Source: Planctomycetota bacterium
GTDB lineage: Bacteria; Planctomycetota; Planctomycetia; Planctomycetales; Planctomycetaceae
Reading direction: 5' to 3'
Assembly: GCA_003670925.1 (NCBI GenBank)
Contig: QWQG01000082.1
Span: forward strand, 1-47,707
DNA length: 47,707 bases
The notes below the pieces were generated by a model that was given only the letters and a program-made list of their open reading frames with translations, ran no database searches and was not told the DNA's origin. Shown here piece by piece: positions 18,451 through 27,307 of the stretch. Each line of letters opens with the position of its first letter. Position 1 is the first letter of the stretch. Position numbers and translations under genes: made by a program.

Positions 18451-18993
18451 ATGCCGAATCACCTTCAGAATCCAGTCCGCATTTCTGGAAAGCACCCCGT
18501 CACGTTATCCCCGAACGCGTTGCTCATGCAATGCAATATCCGTCGGACACGGCACAGCGGCCCGGGGGGACAGCATCGCAACAAAGTCGAAACGGCAATT
18601 GAAATCACGCATCAGCCAACAGGGATCATTTCGTTCGCAGCCGAACGCCGGAGCCAAGAACAAAACAGGCAAGTGGCCATTGCACGGTTGAGACTGCTGC
18701 TGGCAGTTCGAGTTCGCGGCGCGGGACCGGCGGGAGCTGCTCCTTCCGCGTTGTGGCAATCTCGTTGCCGAAACCAAAAGATAGCCTGCAGCGAACACCA
18801 CGTTGATTTTCCCGTGATGATCGCAGAAGCATTGGATGCCATCGACGTTCACGAGTTCGACGTTAAGCTAGCGTCCAACGACCTTTGTTGCTCCTTGTCA
18901 CAACTCGTCCGCTTTATTGCCAACGTGCCTGAAGCACTGGCGATCGTCAACACACAGCGATCAGCCCGCAACCTCCACAGGCTACTCCCCTAA
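18451..18993 (+). CDS. Short GGQ peptide-chain-release-factor-like protein
   Basis: A 180-residue protein with the RF-1 domain catalytic loop 'SGPGGQHRNKVETAIEI' at ~41-57. GGQ is the tripeptide that reaches the peptidyl-transferase centre and hydrolyses peptidyl-tRNA. There is no codon-recognition domain (PxT/SPF), which full release factors have. Its size resembles ribosome-rescue factors (ArfB/YaeJ, ICT1) but the C-terminus (~110-180) is a separate helical region ending SARNLHRLLP, not the short Lys/Arg tail of ArfB. The start is either ATG 18451 or GTG 18430, the latter overlapping the upstream stop. Confidence 0.85.
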   Translation: MPNHLQNPVRISGKHPVTLSPNALLMQCNIRRTRHSGPGGQHRNKVETAIEITHQPTGIISFAAERRSQEQNRQVAIARLRLLLAVRVRGAGPAGAAPSALWQSRCRNQKIACSEHHVDFPVMIAEALDAIDVHEFDVKLASNDLCCSLSQLVRFIANVPEALAIVNTQRSARNLHRLLP

Positions 18994-19103
18994 AAGTTAG
19001 CATGAAGCGACCATCGTTCGCGATATCATCTTTCCCAAAAGCTCGACAGTTAACTGCGACTAGGACAACACCAATGCCATCGGGACTAGGGGAAGAGGTT
19101 AGG

Positions 19104-20555
19104 ATGAGTCGCTTTCCAATGAATCCCGACCTCCTGCCCTGTGCCGCGCTGCTTTCGCGACGTGATGTGCTCCGCGTCGGCCCCCTCAGCCTCGGGGCGT
19201 CTCTGCTGCCATCCGCATGGGCGCGGGCCATGGAGACATCCGGAAATGCGAAAGCCGCCCCGCATGCGAAAGCGGACTCCGTAATATTTTTGTGGATGGG
19301 CGGTGGCGTGACGCACATTGACTCGTTTGACCCCAAGCCGCATGCGCCGGAAGAGATTCGCGGAACACTGGCCACCATTTCGACCTCATTGCCGGGGGTT
19401 CATTTTGGTGAGCCAATGTCACAACTGGCAAGAATTGCTGATGAATTGTGTCTGGTCCGCAGCTTTTCACATGACAGCAATGATCATTTATTGAGCCAAG
19501 CGTACACGCTTTCCGGCAAGAAAGTCACTCTGGCTCAATTGTATGCGGAGCCAAATCTTGGTTCCGTGGTGTCGCGCCTCAATGGTCCGCGGAACGGCTT
19601 GCCTAGTTATATCGCAGTTCCGGGAATCACTCGTCCAGGTCCACCGCCATACAATTTGTTTGTGAGCGGTTGGCTGGGAAATGGATACGCACCGTTTTGT
19701 GTCGGTGGAGTTCCAGAACAGCCAGACTTCTCGGTCAGCACAAAATTGCTGAACCCTAGCCCGGAGGCTCACGAAGATTTATCACCTAAAGATCTCATGC
19801 CGCTGGAAGGACTGTCGGCCACGCGTTTAAACTCTAGGATTTCGTTGCGGCAGCAGCTGGATGATGCCCGACGACAACTTGACCAGACAATGCAGTCGAT
19901 TGCCCAACAGCGACAATACGAAGGTGCCGCACACTTGTTGACATCGCCAGCAGTGCGCGCTGCCTTTGACTTGTCGCAAGAATCTCCCAAATTGATTGCC
20001 GACTATGGTCAGACAAAAATCGGTCAGCGATGTCTTCTGGCTCGACGACTGGTAGAATCGGGCGCTCGGTTTGTGATGGTGGATTACGGCTATGATGCGG
20101 ATTACGGAAACCTCTGGGACAATCATAACGCTGCTGGTCAGAACTTTCCCCATATCTCAGACATGTGTCGTCGCGGCTATCACCTCGCAGGTACTGACCG
20201 AGCCTGTGCTGCTCTGATTCGAGACTTGAAGGACCGCCGTTTACTTGAACGAACTCTGGTTGTATTCCTGACAGAATTCGGTCGAACTCCGAAAATCAAT
20301 GCTACGGGTGGCCGCGATCATTGGGGCATGTGCGGATCCATTTTCTTCGCGGGCGGAGGCACCAAGGCGGGTCACGTCATCGGTGGGTCGGACGAACAAG
20401 GGGCATGGCCAACAAGTCAACCATGGGGACCTGCCGACATTGCTGCGACGGTCTATGAAGCGTTGGGAATCCCGCATGACCTACGTCTTCCCGACCAGTT
20501 TGGCCGACCGTTGCCCATCCTTGAACATGGCCAGACGATCACGGGCGTGTTTTAG
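19104..20555 (+). CDS. DUF1501 protein with Tat signal
   Basis: A 483-residue protein of the DUF1501 family (alkaline-phosphatase-like fold), abundant in planctomycetes and usually exported. A twin-arginine signal begins at Arg19-Arg20 (LSRRDVLRVGPLSLGASLLPSAWA). Family motifs follow: 'VIFLWMGGGVTHIDSFDPKP', SFSHDSNDHLLSQAYTLSG, 'ESGARFVMVDYGYDADYGNLW DNH' region and 'VVFLTEFGRTPKINATGGRDHWG'. Members often sit beside a DUF1553/DUF1549 cytochrome gene, which is missing here, so this copy is solitary. The start at 19104 is chosen for the GGTTAGG upstream; longer in-frame starts exist. Confidence 0.92.
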   Translation: MSRFPMNPDLLPCAALLSRRDVLRVGPLSLGASLLPSAWARAMETSGNAKAAPHAKADSVIFLWMGGGVTHIDSFDPKPHAPEEIRGTLATISTSLPGVHFGEPMSQLARIADELCLVRSFSHDSNDHLLSQAYTLSGKKVTLAQLYAEPNLGSVVSRLNGPRNGLPSYIAVPGITRPGPPPYNLFVSGWLGNGYAPFCVGGVPEQPDFSVSTKLLNPSPEAHEDLSPKDLMPLEGLSATRLNSRISLRQQLDDARRQLDQTMQSIAQQRQYEGAAHLLTSPAVRAAFDLSQESPKLIADYGQTKIGQRCLLARRLVESGARFVMVDYGYDADYGNLWDNHNAAGQNFPHISDMCRRGYHLAGTDRACAALIRDLKDRRLLERTLVVFLTEFGRTPKINATGGRDHWGMCGSIFFAGGGTKAGHVIGGSDEQGAWPTSQPWGPADIAATVYEALGIPHDLRLPDQFGRPLPILEHGQTITGVF

Positions 20556-20636
20556 GCAAGCAGTGCAGCTTCAGGCAATTCAGAATCTAGCTGACCTAAC
20601 TGCAGTGGTGTGAGACATCCGTCGCCATCAGGTCGA

Positions 20637-20650
20637 GTCCGAATTCGGAC
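20637..20650 (+). terminator. Palindrome between convergent genes, possible terminator
   Basis: GTCCGAATTCGGAC is a perfect 14-bp palindrome followed by GAATTTT. It lies between the convergent DUF1501 and ABC exporter genes, where a terminator is expected. The stem is short, and the same TCCGAATTC core occurs in the dispersed repeat near 37761. Confidence 0.35.
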
Positions 20651-20691
20651 GAATTTTGATGCAAAAATCGGAGTTCAATTTTTCACCTTGC

Positions 20692-22500
20692 TTAATGCTG
20701 CGAGAAGCGTTCGTACAGCCCGGCGTAGATTCCGTCGTGAGAGATCAATTCGTGGTGAGTTCCGTGTTCGACGATTCTCCCATGGTCGAGCACGATGACC
20801 TGATCGGCGTTGCGGATGGTACTGAGGCGATGAGCAACGACGAACGCCGTGCGGCCATGGAGCAGTACTTTCAGCGCGTTCTGCAGTCGCGATTCGGTGG
20901 CACTGTCGATGCTACTCGTCGCTTCGTCCAGAACTAGAATTGCGGGGTCCGCTAGCATGGCACGTGCAAAACAGATGAGTTGTCTTTGCCCGGAACTGAC
21001 GGCAGCTCCGCCTTCACCGACGCGCGTCTGGAGACCTTCTGGCAACGCCGTCAGCAGATCTTCGCAATCTAGTTTTCGCAGCACGTCAATGAGTTCGACG
21101 TCGGAAGCCTCTGGTCGTGCGAAACGGATATTTTCAGCAACCGTGCCACTGAACAAAAAATTCTGCTGCTGCACAATCCCCATGCGGCGATGCAGAGCAT
21201 GACCGGCGATGTTGGTAATCTCATGGCCATCGATCAGCACGTGCCCAGCATCGGCGCGATAGAATCGACACACGAGGTTGATGATCGACGATTTACCGCT
21301 CCCAGTATGTCCCACCAATGCGATCATTTCACCGGGTTTTGCCTTGAACGAAATCTGCTGCAGCACTGGACGAGCGGCATCGTACCCAAACGTGACATTG
21401 CGGAATTCCACATGCCCTTGAATGGTGTTCAACTGCAAGGCATCCGGCGGATCAGTCCAATCAGGCTCCGTATCCAGCAAGCGGTACAGTCGTTCAGCTC
21501 CCGCCATCGCAGTCATGGCTTGGTTGTATTGGTTACCCAGAATTGAGATCGGAGAAAAGAAGAGGTTGGCCATGAAAAAGAAACCGACCAGATCACCAAT
21601 TTCTGTCGTATTTCCGGGGGTCAGAACACGATAGCCGCCCACCAGTAGCAGCACGGCCATAAAGATTTGACTGTTGAGTTCCAGCAGCGGCAGAAACTTG
21701 CCGTGCGTCTTCAGCACCTTGCTGTTATAGCGTGAATGATCCAGCGAAAGTTCGGCAAAAATGCGGCCGTTTTCCTGCTGCCGAACGAAACCCTGCGTGA
21801 CGCGAATGCCCATGACAGATTCGACAAGCGTGGCGGTGACGCGACTGAATGACTCACGCATATCCCGCAGCGCGTTGCTTAAGCGGCGGTGAAAATGTCT
21901 GTTGATCACCCAGATCACAGGTGCCAAGCCTATTACGATTAAAAACAGCGACCAGTCGTACCAGATCATCGCGGCAGCGGCGATGCCCATTTGAATGAAC
22001 TGCACCAGTGTGACATAAAAGACTTCCTGCACACCGATGCGGATGTCCTCCACATCGGAAGTCATCCGACTGATGACGCGCCCAATGCGATTCGTATGAA
22101 ACCACCGCATGGGCATGCGTTGCATATGTCGAAACAATTGATTCCGCAGATCAGTGACAACAGACTCACCCAGTTCTAACGCCAGTCGCTGTCGGTAGTG
22201 CATCACGAACTGTGTCGAGCACGCTAAGCACGCGAAACCGATTGCCCCCTGCATGACGCCGGCAGAATCCTGGTGGGCAATGGGCCCTCGAATTAAAGCA
22301 GCAATGAACCATGTCAGGGCTGGCAACTGAACCGCTCGAATCACAACTGACACCAGCAGCCACGAACGTTTGCTGCCGGAGGCACGCGTCGCATCCATCA
22401 ACCGCGCGATGAGTCTGAAGTCGAGTGGTTTTTGCCGCGGTTCGTCTTCACGTTCAATATGGCGTGTAATGGATTGTCGGAATGTGGCAACGCGGGACAT
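20692..22500 (-). CDS. ABC half-exporter with catalytic Glu (heterodimer subunit)
   Basis: A 602-residue fusion of a six-helix membrane domain (~45-325) and an ATPase domain (~363-600), the MsbA/TM288 type. Walker A is GHTGSGKS (397-404), Walker B ILVLDE with catalytic Glu526, H-loop His557 (VAHRLST). The signature is VSSGQ (501-505), weaker than LSGGQ. The gene starts 28 bp after the stop of the second half-exporter, whose motifs are defective in the complementary way. Substrate unknown; lipid or drug export is typical. Confidence 0.93.
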   Translation of the reverse strand: MSRVATFRQSITRHIEREDEPRQKPLDFRLIARLMDATRASGSKRSWLLVSVVIRAVQLPALTWFIAALIRGPIAHQDSAGVMQGAIGFACLACSTQFVMHYRQRLALELGESVVTDLRNQLFRHMQRMPMRWFHTNRIGRVISRMTSDVEDIRIGVQEVFYVTLVQFIQMGIAAAAMIWYDWSLFLIVIGLAPVIWVINRHFHRRLSNALRDMRESFSRVTATLVESVMGIRVTQGFVRQQENGRIFAELSLDHSRYNSKVLKTHGKFLPLLELNSQIFMAVLLLVGGYRVLTPGNTTEIGDLVGFFFMANLFFSPISILGNQYNQAMTAMAGAERLYRLLDTEPDWTDPPDALQLNTIQGHVEFRNVTFGYDAARPVLQQISFKAKPGEMIALVGHTGSGKSSIINLVCRFYRADAGHVLIDGHEITNIAGHALHRRMGIVQQQNFLFSGTVAENIRFARPEASDVELIDVLRKLDCEDLLTALPEGLQTRVGEGGAAVSSGQRQLICFARAMLADPAILVLDEATSSIDSATESRLQNALKVLLHGRTAFVVAHRLSTIRNADQVIVLDHGRIVEHGTHHELISHDGIYAGLYERFSQH

Positions 22501-22528
22501 GGTTTGACTGAACTTTTTATAAGTTGAA

Positions 22529-24442
22529 CTAGTGCTTCTTCATGGTTTCGTGTTTACCGAAATTAACGACCGCTCGGGAAACTCGTCTAGCTGAAAGACC
22601 TTGGAGTTCCGCGAGTTCCCGATACCAGTCGCAGGCTTCCAGCAACTCTTCGTGCGTTCCGACGGCGCTGATTGTTCCGTCCTGCAGGACCACAATCCGA
22701 TCGGTTTGGCTGAGTGTGCTCAGGCGGTTTGAGACCACAATCGTGGTTCGATCGTGCATGGCTGCAACAATTGCTTCGCGGATTTCGTATTCGGTTTCAG
22801 GATCGACGGACGCTGTGGCATCGTCGAGCAGCAGAATCGAGGGATTTGTCACAATCGCCCGCGCAAGCGCCAATCGTTGTCGCTGACCACCTGACAGATT
22901 CGCCCCATGTTCGCCGACCATCGATTCATATTGATCCGGCAACTCGTGAATGAACTCTTCTGCGGCTGCTATTTTGGCTGCAGCTGTAATTTGCCCCAAC
23001 GTGGCGTCAGGGACACCAAACGAAATGTTCGCCGCAATGGTGTTGCTGAACAAAAAACTGTCCTGAAACACAATGCCAATCGCACGCCTGACATCATCCA
23101 GATTCAGTTTCCGCAAATCAACACCATCAAGGCGAATGTTGCCGGAACGCACATCGTAGAATCGCTTCAGCAGACTCAACAATGTTGTCTTGCCCGATCC
23201 TGTGGGTCCAGTGATTCCAAGGCACTCACCCGCTTGAATTCTGAGCGAAACATCATGCAGTACCATGCGATCGGGATGATATCCAAATGAGACTTGGTCC
23301 AGTTCAATGGAGTGAGAGACGCGCTCGACGCGTAAGGCGTTCGCCGCCGTGGCAATCTGAATTGGTTCGTCTAGGACCTCGAAGACTCTTTGCGCGCTGG
23401 CCAGACTGGTCTGGATACTGTTCGCAATGTTTGTGATTTGGGAAACCTGATTGGCAAATTCGTGCAGCAGATTTGCGAACACAAACAAGCCGGTCCCCAG
23501 TGCCAAGTCACCGCGAATCACGAGCATTCCGCCGTAACCGATCAGCACGACCATATTGATCTGTGTCAGTAGTCCCATACTAGGCTGAAACGTTGAAATG
23601 CGAAAGAAAATTGTTTCCTTCAAATCTCGAATGTTGTGGTTGGCTTCCTCGAATTTTGCAGCCTGTTCGGATTCACGGGCGAACCCTTTGACAACTTGAA
23701 TTCCCTGTAAATTTTCGACTAGGGTGCGGATCATCACGTCGCTCAGTTCACTGGCCTGCCGGTAGGCTGGTTGGACGAGTTTTGAAAACACGATTGCTCC
23801 GACCCACAACAACGGCGTACTCGCCAGACAAGCCACCGTTAGCCCGACATGCATTTTTAGCATATACAGCAAATAGACAGTCAGGGTCAGGCAGACGGTC
23901 AGCACTTTGATGATGACGCCATCGACAAAACTGCGAACGTTGCTGGCGTCGCCGGCCGCTCGATTAATAATGGAACTGCTCTCGCCAGCGTCGTAAAAAT
24001 TGAAGCTCAGTTGTTGAAGTTTTGAATACACGTCGGTGCGAATTTGAACGAGCACTTCCTGTGAGAGCGCGCTCGATGCGATAGCCGCTAGATATTTTAA
24101 CACTGCAGTGAGCATCGCCACGATCAGGATGAGTCCAGACATCGCCGTGATCACCTGGAAGGGGCTCCATGTGACAGGTGGATGCAGTCCTAGGGGCCAT
24201 CGAAGAGGTTCCGCATTTTTAAGTACCTGTGACGACAGGTAATCGATTCCCAGTCCCGTGATTCCCAGCGTCGAAAGACTCAGTACGACTAACGTGATCT
24301 GCAGGAGCACGACAACTGTGCACGGACCGCGATACTCCAGTGCCAGCCTTAGCAACCGGCGCAGGAGTTTTTTTGAGGACAGCTTGCGGCGTGCCTGTGG
24401 GCGGGATTGACTTCCCGGTGATACCTCTGAGACCCCGGACAA
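22529..24442 (-). CDS. ABC half-exporter with degenerate ATP site (heterodimer subunit)
   Basis: A 637-residue half-exporter with membrane domain ~40-345 and ATPase domain ~375-615. Walker A GPTGSGKT (412-419) and signature LSGGQ (516-520) are canonical. The Walker B ends LLLDD: Asp541 replaces the catalytic Glu, and the H-loop has Asn572 instead of His (VSNRLST). This is the pattern of the degenerate-site subunit in TM287/288 and TAP1. There is no ATG near the N-terminus; the TTG at 24442 has AAGG 8 nt upstream. Confidence 0.92.
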   Translation of the reverse strand: MSGVSEVSPGSQSRPQARRKLSSKKLLRRLLRLALEYRGPCTVVVLLQITLVVLSLSTLGITGLGIDYLSSQVLKNAEPLRWPLGLHPPVTWSPFQVITAMSGLILIVAMLTAVLKYLAAIASSALSQEVLVQIRTDVYSKLQQLSFNFYDAGESSSIINRAAGDASNVRSFVDGVIIKVLTVCLTLTVYLLYMLKMHVGLTVACLASTPLLWVGAIVFSKLVQPAYRQASELSDVMIRTLVENLQGIQVVKGFARESEQAAKFEEANHNIRDLKETIFFRISTFQPSMGLLTQINMVVLIGYGGMLVIRGDLALGTGLFVFANLLHEFANQVSQITNIANSIQTSLASAQRVFEVLDEPIQIATAANALRVERVSHSIELDQVSFGYHPDRMVLHDVSLRIQAGECLGITGPTGSGKTTLLSLLKRFYDVRSGNIRLDGVDLRKLNLDDVRRAIGIVFQDSFLFSNTIAANISFGVPDATLGQITAAAKIAAAEEFIHELPDQYESMVGEHGANLSGGQRQRLALARAIVTNPSILLLDDATASVDPETEYEIREAIVAAMHDRTTIVVSNRLSTLSQTDRIVVLQDGTISAVGTHEELLEACDWYRELAELQGLSARRVSRAVVNFGKHETMKKH

Positions 24443-24934
24443 CTTGGTAACCTTGCTTCACTGTGCAGACGCGGCGATCGATGACAGCTGCAGTGTTATG
24501 CATGAGCAGCGTTTGGGAACAGATGAAAATTCTTACTATGAATCATTTTCCGAAGCCTGTGAACGAGAAAATTCCCTGAAAAATGAACGTTTTTAAAACT
24601 GTCCCCGCATTTTGAGAGAAATTCACGTACGCAACTCAATCTGCGAGTCGTGCAGAAAACTGGGAGGTCATTCCGCGAAGCGCGACAGTCCAAGAATTAT
24701 CGGGGTGGCGGGTTATCCTGCACGCAGGATTGCTCGAGATGTTTTGTTTTAGCGGGATTCGATAGAATTCGGCGGTGAAGAATTTGTACCTTAAATTTTT
24801 TGGGAATCCGGCTACACCACTTGAAGACGCGCGGGGTGAAACGACTTTGGAGCCCGTGGTGTGGTGGCTCTGACTGCACGGACCCAAATTCGATGCTGTG
24901 CCATTCAATGCTGACGAAAGGTTCGACGAGATCT
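24443..24934. other. Divergent intergenic region with dispersed repeat
   Basis: About 490 bp between the ABC exporter operon and the large membrane protein. It contains an imperfect palindrome ATCCTGC-AC-GCAGGAT (24715-24730) and the repeat copy at 24764-24817. Open frames on both strands, including a 150-codon one on the minus strand (24697-25149), look like shadows. The promoters are not identifiable. Confidence 0.4.
24764..24817. repeat. Dispersed intergenic repeat, copy A
   Basis: The 54-bp segment starts AGAATTCGGCGGTGAA and ends GAATCCGGCTACAC. A 55-bp segment at 37731-37785 starts AGAATTCGGCCGTGAAT and ends GAATCCGCCTACAC. The ends match closely in the same order and spacing; the middle has diverged. 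Both are intergenic. Confidence 0.55.
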
Positions 24935-27298
24935 ATGACGAGGATGGCGGTGGCCTGCGCAATTGCCTGTTTTGCGTGGATTGGCATCTGTGACGAGACG
25001 AAGGGGCAGACTCTTTCCACGGAAGCGAAGCCGATCGGCAGTGCCGTGAATGTTTCGCTGCTTCGCCTCGGACTTGGCGGGCAGGGACGTGTGGGTTGCT
25101 GGATTCCAATCCGGCTTGAAGCTGGGGGATTGACAGCCGGATCGGACATTAAGGTCGTGGTGGTTGCAAGTGATGCACGCGGTGATCAGTGTGCGGATAA
25201 TGTGGTGACGACCACTGCCGATAGTTCGGGAAAGATCGCGATCAACGCCGCCTTTATGACAGGACGCCTCGACGGCACCATCATCGTGCGTTTGCTGGAT
25301 AGCGGCGCGAATGTCTTGTGGGAATCCAGCATCCCATGTCGCAGCATCGGCGCGTCCCCAATCCTCGAAAAGTCCCCCGAGCTTGGCGCCATCCCATCAG
25401 GGCTGACGTTGATGACATATCGCCCGCTCACGCTGGCCACGATTGGCGTGCCGGATGCCCTAAATTTAATGGCAAATGAGCTTGGCGCTAGCGCCGCCAC
25501 GAAAGACACGCTGGCAGTCATGTCACTGGACTCTCTTGACGATTTGCCCACTTCACGTCGCGGCCTTGACAGCGTCGATTATCTGTTGCTGGTTGGGACC
25601 TACGATGTCTCGAAATTGCAGCAACTGTCAATTGAGCAATGGGTGACATCTGGGGGCCACTTGGTTGTCAGTTGTGGCGTCAAACTGCCACAGTTGCTGC
25701 AATCCTCTTTGGGAAACTGGCTGCAGCCAATTTTTCAAATTGAAGCTACCCCTCTGTTCATTCAAGATCTGTCGGCGTTGCAGAATTTTGTGTCAGGTTC
25801 CAGTCAACTTCAGACGTATCGTAAGCCGGTGGCGATGATGAAGCTGGGATCGACTCAGGCATGGTCGCTTGTCGATTCAATTAATGGGCCGCTGATCCAG
25901 CGTGTAAGTTATGGCGCAGGAATGATCACAGTCGTGGCGGTCGACTTGGATGACAAGCCTCTGAACCAATGGCTGTCACTTCCGCAATTGTATGAAATGC
26001 TCATCTCTGATCGGCTGCTCAACGACGCTGAAAACCGAGTCTTCAGCGGCGGGCGAATCTCCAGTTCAGGAGTTTCCGATTTAGCAACGCAATTGGCCGC
26101 AGTGTCGGATGCCGTTCCGGCTGCGGATCGCTGGTCATCTTGGAGTGTCATGCTCCTGATCCTGCTTTTCCTGATCCTGATCGGCCCCGTGGACTACCTG
26201 CTAGTCGTGCGTCTGTTCAAGAAACCGCAGTTGACGTGGCTTACTTTTCCGCTTCTGATCGTCGCCACCTGCACGTTGGCAGTCTCATGGGTCGGCACAC
26301 GCGATGCGGCGGTAATCGTGCGGCAAGTTCAACTACTCGATGTCGCTCAGCCAAATTTCCGGCAAACGATCCGTGTGCGTTCATGGGACAGTCTCTCCGC
26401 AGCTGATTCGGGCTATATTTCCGTAACCGCAAAACCGTTACCGATCGCGACATCGGCGGGGGCAGAGGCAATTGCCGATTCGCGGATGACACTGTCTTGG
26501 CATGGACGACCGGAAGACGTTTACGGCGGATTGTATCGTGAAGGCGGCGTCACGGTGCGACGCCAGTTGAGTCACCGCAGCGACCAACTCAATGGTCAAA
26601 GTTCCGAATTTTCATCAGTCCCGATGCTGACCGATGGGTCGGCAGCGTTCCTTGCCGAAACATTTGTGGATGTTTCGGAATCAATGGTCGTGGAATCACA
26701 TCTGCGCGTGTCGCCAAGTGGTCTGCTAGAGGGCGAGTTTACGCATCATCTTTCGTCACCGATTCGCGACTGGGCAGTGGTATTTGGAAACCGAGTGTAT
26801 CGCGCTTCCTTAAAGGCAAATGCGACGGGGCAAATCATTGCTCCAGGCAAACCGTGGTCGCGCGAAAACAACGCAGTAGATGTTTCTGACCTGCGTGAAT
26901 TTCTGAAGGGAGTCCGCATGCCGGGACCTTCCGCGGCAACGAAATCCGTCGCGGGGGTGAATCATATTCAGTTTAAGTCTTTTTACGACACTCAAGGGAC
27001 GAATCCATTGGATATTCTGACCATGGTTTCGTTGTTCGAGGTTCCCGGCGGCGAAACTTTTGTAAAACTGCAGAACAACGGATTGCGACACGATGACGTG
27101 AGCGACGTGATTCACCTGAATACAGTCCTTGTGCTCGGAACACTCGATGTACAACTGTCTGCAATGATTGTTAACGGAACGACTTTAAAACCAAAGGCAT
27201 CGCAGACGGTTGTCCGCCTGCTGCTGCCCGTTATGCGCGTCGGTAGTGTTGTGGAAACTCCTATGGCCGAACCGCTGGCATCCGTCCAATTGAATTGA
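24935..27298 (+). CDS. Large membrane protein partnered with an ABC ATPase
   Basis: A ~787-residue protein of unknown function. An N-terminal hydrophobic stretch (MAVACAIACFAWIGIC) acts as signal. Residues ~40-400 form an extracytoplasmic region with VDYLLLVGTYDVSKL and WVTSGGHLVVSCG, which resembles the glutamine-amidotransferase-like domains of ABC-2/gliding-type auxiliary proteins. Two membrane helices follow (~404-424, 'VMLLILLFLILIGPVDYLLV'; ~432-452, LTFPLLIVATCTLAVSW), then a second external region (~455-787). It ends 9 bp before an ABC-2-type ATPase gene, so the two are one operon. The start is ambiguous (24800, 24908, 24935). Confidence 0.7.
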   Translation: MTRMAVACAIACFAWIGICDETKGQTLSTEAKPIGSAVNVSLLRLGLGGQGRVGCWIPIRLEAGGLTAGSDIKVVVVASDARGDQCADNVVTTTADSSGKIAINAAFMTGRLDGTIIVRLLDSGANVLWESSIPCRSIGASPILEKSPELGAIPSGLTLMTYRPLTLATIGVPDALNLMANELGASAATKDTLAVMSLDSLDDLPTSRRGLDSVDYLLLVGTYDVSKLQQLSIEQWVTSGGHLVVSCGVKLPQLLQSSLGNWLQPIFQIEATPLFIQDLSALQNFVSGSSQLQTYRKPVAMMKLGSTQAWSLVDSINGPLIQRVSYGAGMITVVAVDLDDKPLNQWLSLPQLYEMLISDRLLNDAENRVFSGGRISSSGVSDLATQLAAVSDAVPAADRWSSWSVMLLILLFLILIGPVDYLLVVRLFKKPQLTWLTFPLLIVATCTLAVSWVGTRDAAVIVRQVQLLDVAQPNFRQTIRVRSWDSLSAADSGYISVTAKPLPIATSAGAEAIADSRMTLSWHGRPEDVYGGLYREGGVTVRRQLSHRSDQLNGQSSEFSSVPMLTDGSAAFLAETFVDVSESMVVESHLRVSPSGLLEGEFTHHLSSPIRDWAVVFGNRVYRASLKANATGQIIAPGKPWSRENNAVDVSDLREFLKGVRMPGPSAATKSVAGVNHIQFKSFYDTQGTNPLDILTMVSLFEVPGGETFVKLQNNGLRHDDVSDVIHLNTVLVLGTLDVQLSAMIVNGTTLKPKASQTVVRLLLPVMRVGSVVETPMAEPLASVQLN

Positions 27299-27307
27299 AA
27301 ACCATCT

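Noticed and set aside
24697-25149. 150-codon minus-strand frame upstream of the large membrane protein
   Set aside because: It overlaps the signal region of the + strand gene and the dispersed repeat, and has Pro/Arg/Ser-rich shadow composition.
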